DNA of 64,000 nucleotides from Cyathus striatus. Its lineage: Eukaryota > Basidiomycota > Agaricomycetes > Agaricales > Nidulariaceae. How positions within the stretch are numbered: position 1 is the stretch's first letter; the number at the start of each line of letters is the position of its first letter. Made by a program: the position numbers and the translations under genes. The DNA is taken from NCBI GenBank assembly GCA_025738555.1, contig JAOVFP010000011.1, forward strand, positions 2,666,001 through 2,730,000, given 5' to 3'. The notes under the pieces are model-generated. The model was given only the letters and a program-made list of their open reading frames with translations. It had not been told where the DNA came from and made no database searches. Below, piece by piece: positions 13,301-28,533 of this stretch.

Positions 13301-13523
13301 TTCCCTCTTAGATCTTCATAAAGAAATTTGTATAACCATGTTTTCCATCACAAAAGTGAACCCCCCCCCTCCTCCAACTAGTAACAATCAGGACGGTTCA
13401 CATTATTTTGTTTCATTCCTAATCTACAGGGACCGGTTACTGCGAAGCCACCAGTAATGAGCCAACGCCAACCTCACGTCGATAAAGAAATTGTCTCTAG
13501 CTTCCCTCCTCGTCCACTTCATA
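10310..13523. other. Intergenic; one unrecognised coding-like stretch
   Basis: Mostly AT-rich. The minus strand at about 11926-12250 has a higher G+C, open frame (residues such as FYLRQDLGGQVTLELN) that could be a fragment of a gene, but I recognise no domain and found no flanking exons. Around 12950-13015 small GC-rich hairpins occur. Nothing else is supported. Confidence 0.4.
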
Positions 13524-14075
13524 TTAGATAGTGAATAGTTGTGATGAATTGAAATTATCCGTGTTTGATTCAATGTCATTACTGCTGTCAATGATTGACT
13601 TCTCCAATTCAGGAATATCTTCAATTGAACGATGAAGTATTCCAGCCTCGATAAGCCTTCTAAGGAAGCCCAAGGCCCACGTACGGCAACTGATCCCCGC
13701 TTGCCTGTTTTGCTTAACTGTCGGAAAGCCTTTGCGCAAATGCACGGGGAACACTGTAGTAGCACAATCCCACAAAGTACTCCATTCTACCCCTTCATAT
13801 CCATTAATCTTGAAGAACGAAAATGTAGCAGTGTTTCCTTTCGAATATGTGGATGGGGAATAGTCTGGAATATTTACGAGAGCTTCGATAGGGCTGTTGA
13901 CATCTCTGGATCTACCGATTAAAGTCCAGTGGGTTCTAGTCGCCTTTCCAGCATTATCTATCACCACTACTGCCTAGTGGAATGTTCCGGGTGCAACCAT
14001 TCGCTGGCTGGTAGCGACATATATACTGCTAGGTTCCAAGGAAATGGCTGGGTTGTATTCAAATTGAGAGGGCAT
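13524..14075 (-). pseudogene. Small-protein family member 1, nonsense codon
   Basis: The frame runs from an ATG at 14075 to 13524 as about 183 codons, the same length as the two intact relatives at 32.5 and 37.6 kb, but it has one in-frame TAG at 13974-13976. The codon falls exactly where the relatives carry tryptophan (LLWSV, ILWSV; here FH-stop-AVV), so it is best explained as TGG to TAG. Shared features are an N-terminal IYVAT-like strand, the W.V..T....G......W motif, and a C-terminal TWALGFLRRL helix. The CR.W near the C terminus faintly recalls the fungal DUF7770 pattern; I would not rely on that. Function unknown. It lies just 3' of a lectin gene, as does the copy at 32.5 kb. Confidence 0.7.
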
Positions 14076-14523
14076 GGTTGTGTCGAGGGCACTATAACTA
14101 GGTTAAACTAAGAAACATTGCACTGAACTTTAGAAATAAACAAGTTATGAAGTTCTTACCTGGTAGTATGCTTTAGGTTGATCGATGAAGATGGAACTTG
14201 GACGCCAAAGACTAATGTTGAACGAGGGGTTTTGGTGTATATAGATATTTACGTCTGTACTAGGCGCGCATGATATCGATCAAACAAAGGACTCGAATTG
14301 GCCGCAACTTCTAACACTGATCGCAAATATCCTGCAACTAGGCCAACTATTAGTACGGGTTTTATACTACTACAAAGATGGTAATAAGTTTTGTTAAAAC
14401 GACTATTTTAGCGAATTGCATATGTCAACAAAGTTGCTAAACCAATACTACTAGTTAGTACTATAGTACCAGTCCAGCAAGAATTTAGTTAAATGTTTTA
14501 TCCTCTAGAAAAAAATATGGCAC

Positions 14524-15775
14524 TTACAAAAGATTCCAGACTTGATTCTGGTCACCGTTAGTACACTGCCAAGTCTGAACTTGGTTGCCGTTGGACACAT
14601 TTCCGTTCGTCACTTCGAGGCATTGACCTAAATAAATGATATGGATCAGAATACACATTCCTTTGCTTTATTGTATTAACCGAACCTTGGTTCTCCAGCG
14701 CAATGCGATCATCGTCTGTATAATACCATTGCTGAGCAGGAAGATTATCGTAACATTGCTAAATCTTCATTCCCACGCCATTTGTAGGAGCTGTTTAGAT
14801 ATACGACATTTAGTGGAATATCAACAGTGAACTTAACGAAAAGACTTACATGAACCTGCATCAAGACAAAATTGAGTTCCAGCCAATCGAACTTTCGTAC
14901 TTCCCCGCTGTAATTCCCAGTTCTGAGCAGGTGTTCCGTTACAGTCGTAGCTACACAGAAGTTCAGTGAACCACTTGAATATCATACACTAGGAAATAGC
15001 GAACCCACATTTGGACCGGGGTACCGTTAGCAAACACAGCCCCGCGTACATCCAAACATCTCGTTGGGTTAGAATAGTTTGGGTGGAGTCGGTAAGCCGG
15101 AGGATTTCCCGGGAATCCTCCCGAAGGACAAAATCTATAACGGATTAATTTCGGATATCTACTGTTTGGGAATGGACATACGTTACAATGAACGGTGCGT
15201 TCTGGAGACCACATGAATGAAGGGGAGCGTTTGGAGGTAGTGTGCCGTTCTGTGCTGGGAAGCTAGCAAGTGGTTGGGTATATGCATCAACGCAACCAAC
15301 GTCGTCGCATTCGTCTAAACCACAAAATCCTAGATGCTATTTGTGTCTTTAGAATTGAGTTTCGAAGCTATATTATAAAATACTTACCTGAGGAGCGGTA
15401 GGTGAAATACTAATGCCGGTATTAAAATGGGAAGTGTCTTTGACAATATAATAGTATCCTTGTGGCTGTTGTATTTGGTAAGTGGGCATTCACTCTCACG
15501 AGTATGATCATTGGTCATCTTACCACGGTGAGATTAACTACAGCCCTTGTAGCTGCGCCATTCGAATTTCCGCCATTAATGTCGGAGTAGAATATAGCAG
15601 CAGCGGTATGGTCAAAGAATTTTGTAGTGTTTCCATAGATTGGAATAAGACTATCGTAGACTCCGTTGATGTAGAGATTGATCGGCGCAGGGCATGCATT
15701 GTACACGATGTATTGTGTCAATGTCTGCCCGACGACGGCAGAAAGTAGAAGAGGAAGAAGTGTGAGTGGTTTCAT
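14524..15775 (-). pseudogene. Secreted ricin-B-type lectin (copy A) with a nonsense codon in the lectin domain
   Basis: The ATG at 15775 opens a signal peptide (MKPLTLLPLLLSAVVGQ) followed by an N-terminal domain (TQYIVYNACPAPINLYI, then YSDINGGNSNGAATRA). The next exons give a cysteine/proline linker (CVDAYTQP) and a trefoil lectin domain: FCPSGGFPGNPPAYRLHP, CLDVRGAVFANGTPVQ, YDCNGTPAQNW, FCLDAG, QQWYY, QVQTWQC, and NQVWNLL before a TAA at 14524-14526. In the third lectin repeat the paralogue's MKIWQCYD reads MKI-stop-QCYD because TGG is TAG at 14759-14761. Translation would therefore lose the last carbohydrate-binding repeats. Everything else, including splice sites, looks intact, so inactivation is recent or the product is a truncated lectin. 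Confidence 0.8.
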
Positions 15776-16255
15776 GTTGGTATATGATAGAGCAAGATGT
15801 CAGTAAAAGATGTGCTGGGGTAGACCGATATTCGAATTCGACGAGATTATATACTTTGCTTGCCGGACCATGTGCGGCAATACGACGCTCGACGATGTAC
15901 TCTATAATGGCAACGATGTGTACCACTTGTACCTAGACAGCTCTCGATGGAACTCAAGAAGTTGTGAAGACTTGTAAAGGTTCATCAGGTGGTTCACTTT
16001 TAGCACCCCAATTTGCAGTCTACAGTGTCGTTGATAACGATCAACATTATACTACATAAATCGCCTTTCCCGGTTTCGTAACTCCTATAGTAAGCATATA
16101 AGCATTATAAATTATAGGCCTTGGCTGTCGATGGGAACCTTGCATTTCCAGTGCCAGTACAAGTTCAAAGTTGCAGTGAACTAAACTTTCACGAAGGATC
16201 GTACGCTTCTATGACGATACGTGTGATGTGAGATCAACAATCAACTGATTGCATC
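15776..16255. other. Promoter side of lectin copy A; no gene
   Basis: Upstream region of the minus-strand lectin gene; no further gene seen before the tRNA. Confidence 0.4.
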
Positions 16256-16339
16256 GCCCGCCTAGCTCAATCGGATAGAGCGTCAGACTCTTATGACTAG
16301 GCGATCTGAAGGCTGCGAGTTCGACCCTCGCGGTGGGCT
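16256..16339 (+). tRNA. tRNA-Lys(CTT), intron-containing
   Basis: The acceptor stem GCCCGCC pairs with GGTGGGC, and a T-arm GTTCGACCC is present. The anticodon loop reads CTCTTA, then a 10 nt intron (16294-16303, TGACTAGGCG), then A; anticodon CTT is at 16290-16292, next to the canonical intron site after position 37. An identical copy lies inverted at 21397-21480. Confidence 0.95.
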
Positions 16340-20833
<4,494 letters not shown>

Positions 20834-21396
20834 TCTGCTACACCCAGAGAACACCCAGACGAGCCGAGCTCATTCGTGGCGGGTCTTGACGGTTCGCACT
20901 TTCAAGGACATTTTTAGTGTACCCCTCCTCTCTATGGATTGATTGCTTAAGCATACATCCGGTGATATTATCGCCCTCACTCTCATTTTGTTTTGGTGGA
21001 CTTGCTTCGTAGAATGTACTATACCATCACTTCTTACGTTCGATTTGGTAATTTGAACTTTAATGGACTCACTTTGGGGTACCTATGGACTCGGTAATAT
21101 ATATAGCGTAGGGATAAGTAAGATAGCAGTTGTGTAATGGTACGCGATAACGCTTTTACGATACAGTTTTTTCTCTTTTTTTATACATATTGCATTATGA
21201 GGCGTTTATGTCGTGCATTACATAGTTGTATCCCTACGGTTATTGATTTACCGCTCTTGATTGTTTTAATCTTTCTGGGTTTTAGAAAAGACGCATTAAA
21301 TGATATGTTATGCAAGTCGCGCATAGAAACATTTTCAGTACTTCAGTTCTTGGAAATAAAATATATAAAGTATGTATAAATGTGACAAAATTTAAT
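20834..21396. other. 3' region of the GMC gene; no gene
   Basis: AT-rich. Nothing further recognised before the inverted tRNA-Lys. Confidence 0.4.
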
Positions 21397-21480
21397 AGCC
21401 CACCGCGAGGGTCGAACTCGCAGCCTTCAGATCGCCTAGTCATAAGAGTCTGACGCTCTATCCGATTGAGCTAGGCGGGC
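21397..21480 (-). tRNA. tRNA-Lys(CTT), second copy, inverted
   Basis: Exact reverse complement of the tRNA at 16256-16339, including the 10 nt intron. The two copies bracket the GMC gene in opposite orientation, 5.1 kb apart. Confidence 0.95.
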
Positions 21481-21641
21481 GATATCATCAATGTTTCCTT
21501 TTACATTCACGTGGGACGATCTTTCGAAATACGCAAAGGGCTACTGTAACTTAGGAGCAGGTGTACGAATATATGTTAATGCAAGTCTGATAATAAACGT
21601 GAAGTATACTACATATAATCTGTCAGTTTTGAATCCCAAAT

Positions 21642-23948
21642 CTAGACAGAGTTATCCATATCTACGTCCACCTGAGACGATCCGCCCCACCAAGCCCGAA
21701 ACCCGGGCCAAACAGTATTTCGTATGAAATCGGCAAGTTTTTCAAGGACCTGCAGAATGGGGCTTTCCAATATTGGTTGAAACCACAGAATTACCGCAAA
21801 CGCTGATATCCAAATCTTGACAAATTCGAGCGGAATCGGTAACATCAAAATGCCAGTGACATGCGAGAATAAAAGAAGAAGCGGCGTCGTGAAGATCACG
21901 GAAACATATAACATTGCCATTACATTTGCCAGGGTCCGACAACCTGCGGACCAAGGAAAGAGTATGAATAGACCGAACGTCGCAGCACCAGGAACACAAT
22001 ACATGCTCAGAGGTGATATTTCTATAACCAGGGGCCAAGGAGGAAGGCCGACGAATGGTAACAGTTTAGAGCATATGAAACGGATAATGAACGCAGTTAT
22101 TATGGTCCAAATCACCATGGGCCAGATTATGATTGACATGACCACAAAATAGCGGCTAAAGACTAAGGACCTGAGGCGACCCCACTTGTAAAAGTGATAC
22201 CTAAAGACTTCAATCCAAAAGCGAAGTACTACCCAAACAAATGACAACGGTCTAATTTGTTGCACAGAATACAGAACGAAGAAAATCGGTGACATAGATT
22301 GAACCGATCTATCCTTCGATAACTGCTCGGGAATCTCTGGTATGGCTTCGGCGTCAATCAAGGCAATATGACCTTGGCCTTCCACTGGAAGACGATAAAG
22401 GCGAGTTATCTCCTTTCCTAACCACGAGCTGATTATTTCGGCATGGATCTTATACGAGTCCACATAAAATTGATGTGATCGCGCTGGATTGGTCAAAAAT
22501 TCTTCGAATGACGCATGAAGGATTTGAATCCGTGTATTCTCGATCCCTGACTCGGACGTATCGCCCGGCATCCTCAAGAGCGAGTGCAACGGACGAAGTT
22601 TCACGATACTATCACCTTCTTGGAGGGAACATAATTTGTCCAGTTCTGGTAGCGAAAGTTCACCGCCTGACGATAATATAAATCCCAGGAGATATGTAAG
22701 AATTTGAGGATTTGAGCCGCTATTCATCAAAATATTAAAGTAAAGCACATCGAGATTTTGAAATGGCCTGGCACTAGAATGCGCTAGCGAAGACCCCACA
22801 ACATGGTCAAGCTGTACTCTAGGATTCTCTTTGGTCTCACCCACGTATTTCGCTATGGTGGATGCGAATATAAATTGCCCGGAGGAACGATCCACAAGTT
22901 CCGAAATAGTGCTACCGTCATATCGGAAGGTGGGTGTGTCCTCCTGAATGCTGGAAAACTCTTTCTCCAGATATTTGGCGATGTCGGAGTCTGTTTCCGA
23001 CGTTCTCTCGAGACTGACAATCTCCAAGCATTCCGCGACGTCGATCTTCCGCATAAGAATGCTGATATGGTTTTCCTGACGACTAGATACGAAGAACTTG
23101 ACGCCACGCGTCGTAGCGGAGAGAGCAAATGAAGAGATAATCTTAAGGAAGTCCATTTGAGCTTGAATGTTTCGACATTCGTCCAGAGCATCAACAAGTA
23201 TAATTAAAGGATGAGGCGTTGGGGGTAAATCCTGTAAAGGATACAGAATGAGCTCATTGAATTGTTTCCACATTACTGCATCCAAGATTGATGGATCACG
23301 CCGGATAGTGGAAATAACATGTTTCTCGAAATCTGGCATAACCCTAGCAAGTTGGTACGCAAGTGTCAAGATGAGGGGGATCCTATCTTTCTTTTCTTCG
23401 GACACTCCGTTGCCCTTCCGACCAAAATTGAATATTTTGCGTCTCCATGAGGCCCACCTCGACGGTCTAGTGTAGGTGCCTTGTATCTGCGAGGAGAAAA
23501 AGAATGTAGCGATAACTCGTTTTTGTCCAGCCCATTCTTCAGCCATGGTTTGCGCGATAGATGACTTCCCTGATCCTACTGGCCCAGACAGCCATAAAAC
23601 TGGTGGACTATCCTTGTTGTCACTCCACCTTCGGATCCGATTTAAACTAGTCTGAGCCGTGCCTTCAAGACATTTCGTTGTGGGGCCACGTTCTTCCGAG
23701 TCAAAGATTGCGGCTGGAGAGCATATTTTGTAGAATGCTTTTACTAGGAGTTGTGGGTGTCAATCTATTGTATGTTTGAGTTGTATAATAAAGCGAGTTA
23801 ACTCACATCGATCGTCGCTAGACGTATTGTCGACAAACCAGGCCCGATGTATTTGGAAATTGTGAGCACCGGCGAAAGAACCCCCCTGTCCTCCATAATA
23901 CGTTCTGTAGTTTAATTGGTCGGACTGATCCAATGGGTCCTGAGACAT
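21642..23948 (-). CDS. NACHT-domain NTPase with C-terminal membrane helices
   Basis: Exon 1 runs 23948-23807, a 63 nt intron spans 23806-23744, and exon 2 runs 23743-21642, giving 747 residues. The short N terminus has the GGSFAGAHNFQIH motif, common just before NACHT in mushroom NLR-like proteins, then a C.EGTAQTSL..I..W linker. Walker A is GPVGSGKSS; Walker B is PLIILVDALDEC. NACHT ATPases of the STAND class switch between resting and oligomeric signalling states. The usual WD40, TPR or ankyrin sensor repeats are absent. Instead, after about residue 520, at least three to four hydrophobic segments follow (for example FVVMSIIIWPMVIWTIITAF and ATFGLFILFPW), then a short acidic tail. There is no N-terminal effector domain, so signalling would need a partner; the gene 326 bp upstream encodes an MLKL-like protein. 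Confidence 0.85.
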
Positions 23949-24273
23949 TCCAAGTTGTGGAAAGCAGGATTGAATAGGGAGGGCACTACAGGAGGGTGAA
24001 AGAAAACGAGGACGAAAAACGAACGATCCTCGTTCGCACGACGCATGTATATATTGTTTGTATTGGCGCTTGTCTTACTCGGAAATGAAATAAACATGCA
24101 TCATGTCAATATTAGCGCGCACGTACAGTCACGACTCACTACTATGTCACCCGATGATTTCGCCATGTTCTTGCGACTTCAGGCACATACTTACCTGTAT
24201 ATGTAAATCATAGACAACATGAAAGTGTATTTCTTATCCACAAACGTCACACTACAGTATATTTGTAAAAATA

Positions 24274-26868
24274 CTAACTAGAACCCAGCTTCTCCGCTAT
24301 CAATTCGAGTGTCGTCGCAATACGTGACAAGCTATTGTCGATAGAACTAAGCCTACGGTTAAGTTCATCAGAAATTCCGAATTGGACTCCTGTATTGGGC
24401 ACTGCGGCGACGGGAGATTGTACTTCTGAACCAACATCGTCAAACGTATCATCCGACGCAAAGGATGGAGCATTATACGGTTCTAGTTCTGGTAGCTTTG
24501 CATTTTCTGTAGCATATTGTATGTTTCGTGGAGTGTCGATTACTTGACCGTATTCAGGACAGAGCACGTATCCCATACATCCGAATCGTTTCTTATCCAT
24601 CTTCTTGCCATCATATAGGATAACCTTGAACGCGTAAACACGACGGCAAGTTAAGTCGACCAAGGCGTACGCTTCCCACTGTATGTCTCTATTGTTGCTC
24701 TCTTGACCAATTATCAAATCAACTTCAGTATCTCCTGTTTTTAGTGCTTTATATACCAGTTTTGTGAGGGTTATTTCACTGATGAATATATGATTAAACT
24801 TAAAACCACGACCCGAGAATCCCCTATTTAACCCAATTTCGTGGACCGTAACAATAGCACGATGCACTATGATAGGGTTGTCGAAGTAAAAAAATGCCAT
24901 GTCATCCTCTTTGCGTTTGGTTAACTGGTATGGCTGGTACACATATTCCATAATCAGCGAACACTTCTCGCCTTCTATACTCTCCACAACGATCTTGATT
25001 CGAAGAGGTCGATAACGAGCCATGAATGCGTTATAACCGATCCTGATGTCTAGTGCAGCGTCTTCTTTGGATCGTGCAACCGCGATGAAGAATTTCAATC
25101 GAGAAAACTGGCTGGGTTCAATACTAATTGGAAGTTGTGGCTGTTCAATTTCGCAGGAATGAACCGGTGAATAGTTTTCGTCGCCTATTAGCCGGAAGGA
25201 TGCTGACACAGAAGCAATAGTAACAATATTCTGTGATGAGATTGGTTGATTGTTGAATGCAGATATTTCGCCGCTGAAGAAGTCCGCTTCGGAGCTTATT
25301 CCTCGTCTGTTTGTAGAAAGAGGTGGATTCGAGCTACATTTAAGTAGTATAGGGAAGCGAGAAGAGGATCGTGACTTGAAATCAGTGCGAACAGGACGCA
25401 GCGGCTCTTCAGACAGTTCCGGACCAATGCGAACCGTGGGGGGTAAGATATACGGTGAACTTGGTTTGTATGCTGGATGACCTCCTTCACTAATAGTTCT
25501 GACATCTGCTTTTAATGGAGAGGTTGAACATTCGAATCGGCATTCTTGAATCCAAGGAAACTCCGAAGTTGCAGTTTTGGCGGTAAGTCTAATTCCAGTA
25601 ATATCCCCAGAGTTTGCAAGTATCCATTCCGCCATGGCATATCCGGAATCGCTATGAGGTGTCCGATATATCAACATGTCACCTGTAAGTGACAAAGCTG
25701 CCGCAACAGATTGTAGCTCCCTCACAGTGTAGGTGTCGAAAAAGTAGGGATCTCGGTACCACACATTACCAGCACTAATGATAATGGTGGGTTTGTCCAG
25801 CAGCACTGCCTTCGACTTCCACCGAAGCAGTTTCCCTATAGAACATTTTTGGATTGCATCGGTTTCAAGGTTGGTGTCTTCAATGGAAGACCACCAGTCG
25901 ACAGTATCAGTGTATCTCAAGATATTTCTGGAATATTCGAAGAAATTTCCATATGGATAATCAGAATGATGCCTTTCTCTATGGGATCTGAATTCACAGG
26001 AATTGGCTGTCCCACAGCATGAATATGATCCGGAATAACGCTCTGCTCGATGGAATGAACAAGCCTTGGGACCATTTGTTGAGTACCTAAACTCTTTATT
26101 GCACTGGACACAAGTAAACCGCTGTTCCGCTTCCTGTGCATTCATCTCGGCTGCAAGACCTTTCAATCCATACACAATGGCTGCATCTACATTCGAAGAT
26201 AGCACTTCCTCGAGTCGCTTTTGGTTCCTTTCTATAGTCTCGTTAAGACCTGCATTAAGTTGCTCCATAACTGTGTCGTCAATAGTTAAATGCTGCTGCC
26301 TGGCAAATTCCTCGACGAGTTCTCTGTTATGGGTGACACCGTCTACCCCACCATGACTGGAAACGAATGTGCGCGCTTCTTCATCATATCCGTCAGCGGG
26401 TACGGCGCGAGTAAGAATGTTTATCTTGTCAGTTTGATGAATCTGCAAACTGATCATGAGGTCTTTGCAGCAAGTATTGAGCGACTCCGCGCAGGTGATG
26501 AACTTTTCTCTATTACCGAGATTAAGTCGACGAGCAACGAAACCTTGTTTCCGATAAGCAGTGATGAGAGCGGCTGCACCTTTCAATGCATCGTTCATAC
26601 GGAGAATAACCTGCTGAGTCGCGACATTGACCTCGATACGCTTTAGAATAGGTATATGACCCAGCATGAAGGTAATACGTTCAAGGAGATCGTTACACTT
26701 GGTATCGACATCCTGAGCCTTTCTTTCCACGTCAATGATGATCTTGAGCAGCATAAAGGCTGGTGCGACGAAAGGCATTGCTCGACCTATGTCCGAGAGC
26801 TGATCGAGGATCTGCATTGCATTTTGAATCGCAGGATTGCCAACGACGGGGTCGACAACCATTCCCAT
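24274..26868 (-). CDS. Large protein with MLKL/HeLo-like N-terminal bundle and Cys/His cluster
   Basis: One uninterrupted frame; the first in-frame ATG is at 26868, giving 864 residues (the frame is open further 5' but without ATG). Residues about 12-145 are helical and amphipathic (AIQNAMQILDQLSDIGRAMP, then FVAPAFMLLKIIIDVERKAQ) and resemble the four-helix N-terminal domain found in fungal HeLo/MLKL-like proteins. Such domains insert into membranes and kill cells, or act as adaptors on NLRs. Residues about 253-302 hold a probable zinc site (CVQCNKEF, CSFHRAE, SCCGTANSCEF, HRERHH). After it come a conserved-looking globular region (SAGNVWYRDPYFFDTYT; MAEWILANSGDITGIRLTAK) and about 400 residues of beta-rich sequence without recognised domain, then a C-terminal coiled segment. 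No kinase domain is seen. The gene is single-exon, unlike its neighbours. Function is inferred, not shown. Confidence 0.75.
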   Translation of the reverse strand: MGMVVDPVVGNPAIQNAMQILDQLSDIGRAMPFVAPAFMLLKIIIDVERKAQDVDTKCNDLLERITFMLGHIPILKRIEVNVATQQVILRMNDALKGAAALITAYRKQGFVARRLNLGNREKFITCAESLNTCCKDLMISLQIHQTDKINILTRAVPADGYDEEARTFVSSHGGVDGVTHNRELVEEFARQQHLTIDDTVMEQLNAGLNETIERNQKRLEEVLSSNVDAAIVYGLKGLAAEMNAQEAEQRFTCVQCNKEFRYSTNGPKACSFHRAERYSGSYSCCGTANSCEFRSHRERHHSDYPYGNFFEYSRNILRYTDTVDWWSSIEDTNLETDAIQKCSIGKLLRWKSKAVLLDKPTIIISAGNVWYRDPYFFDTYTVRELQSVAAALSLTGDMLIYRTPHSDSGYAMAEWILANSGDITGIRLTAKTATSEFPWIQECRFECSTSPLKADVRTISEGGHPAYKPSSPYILPPTVRIGPELSEEPLRPVRTDFKSRSSSRFPILLKCSSNPPLSTNRRGISSEADFFSGEISAFNNQPISSQNIVTIASVSASFRLIGDENYSPVHSCEIEQPQLPISIEPSQFSRLKFFIAVARSKEDAALDIRIGYNAFMARYRPLRIKIVVESIEGEKCSLIMEYVYQPYQLTKRKEDDMAFFYFDNPIIVHRAIVTVHEIGLNRGFSGRGFKFNHIFISEITLTKLVYKALKTGDTEVDLIIGQESNNRDIQWEAYALVDLTCRRVYAFKVILYDGKKMDKKRFGCMGYVLCPEYGQVIDTPRNIQYATENAKLPELEPYNAPSFASDDTFDDVGSEVQSPVAAVPNTGVQFGISDELNRRLSSIDNSLSRIATTLELIAEKLGSS

Positions 26869-28533
26869 GCCGCTCAAAATGTGGGAATTAGAGCGGGCGG
26901 GATGTGTAGGGGGGAGGACCACCTCCTCAAGATCATGATGGCTCCTAAACAACAGAGTACCGATTATCAGGCCCGGATATCATTTAAAGAAGTATATCTT
27001 ACATTATTGTTATATGAAGTTGGAGAGACTCTTTGTCGAGGCTATTGGGGTCTGTTCCAGAACTTATATACATACATTCTATAAATAAAATGCCGCTTCA
27101 CAGGCAGTAACGATGATCATTTCTGTATTTGATGTACATATGGTTAAGCAGTGTTTGCGCCGCCGTCATAGATAGAAGTTGCGGGGATAGGGCTTGACAA
27201 TCGAGAGACATAGTAATAGGGCCGGAGTACCATGAGTTTCAATCGTTCTACTATAAAGCTCAAGATCGAGGATTGGCTCATATCATTAAACAATATCTTA
27301 CCGTAAAAATAGATTACAATCTTGTTCGATATTATACCATAAAAGGTAACATTACCTTCCAATTAAAGTGCTGTAAGTAAAGTTGATGTGAAGTTTTCTA
27401 TGATGGCGATATCATAGTATGACAGTGACATGATAAGTGATAAATGCACTCGCCAGAATTATCGTTTTGTTGATTCTTGACTTGTTTGAGAAATTATTCC
27501 AAATTTAAAATAGATGTTTGCATCTTTGGGTGTCAATGCAGTACGGTTCAGTGTTCCAAACGAAAAGAAGGATTCCCGGAGCTATGGCTACGTCTTCTGT
27601 GCTCCATGATATCGTGCTCTACTATTGAGCATCAGAACTATAAAAAAACTTTATACTATCTATGGCATAATGCTCATATTAAGTTTTGATCAGTGTCTAT
27701 AGACTTACTCGAGTGCAAGTTGCAACACACAATTTCCATACAGGTATGCCGATGACGACCTTCGTTCGTAAACAATGAACATAAACAACCATACCACCTA
27801 GTACGAAAGTCGAATAAGGATCAAAGATCACGTTACAATACGACAAGCCAGAGTAACTCACTAAGTCTCGGAGTCCGACACTCGCTGTAGCCTTTCAATG
27901 GTTAAATCTTTAACCGTGCCAAGATTTTGGCCAAAATCATTGCTTAGAAGTCTTCAAGGAATTTTCCATGAAATAATATCCCAGATACGGATTGAAAGTC
28001 ATGCATATGTGGAGCAGTGTATAACTCCAGGGCGAGCTGGCTGAAACCAACAGCCATCTGCCAGCAGTCGGCGGGCTGTGCAAAGTGACACTCAAAGGCA
28101 GTGCCAGACTGTCAGCTAGGTTCGTACTTTACGTAATATTTGAAATTGGTCGTATTAGGATCGGAAGTTGTTGATATGAGACCCTGGACCTGACGGCATC
28201 ACGGCGGCCCCGCATCGTTTAAACCGTCATGCATCACGAGGTACACATGACTATTGCTTGCTTGTCTAGCCAACGTCTAGCGTTGTCTGACCTTCCTCGA
28301 CATATCAATAGACCATTGCTAAGTATACTTTTTCGAACACCAATTAAAAACATACTTACAGTAAGTAAAAGGTACAGTGTACGCAGGTGATTACTTTAGT
28401 CAAACTTTAGTTCCGGAACATAAGTCACCGATTGTGGATTAGCTCTATTACTGCCGATCTACTTGAGAGAAGGATATAAGGTGTCCACTCCTTCCCCGTG
28501 TCTCTGTTTTACGACCACATCCTAACAAGAAGC
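26869..28533. other. Intergenic; promoter regions
   Basis: No gene recognised. It holds the upstream region of the minus-strand MLKL-like gene and that of the plus-strand lectin copy B. Confidence 0.4.

Noticed and set aside
21817..22152. Plus-strand frames inside the NACHT gene
   Set aside because: Shadows of the minus-strand coding exon, which has clear Walker motifs.
26066..27084. Plus-strand frames of 96-142 codons
   Set aside because: Antisense to the MLKL-like gene; no domain.
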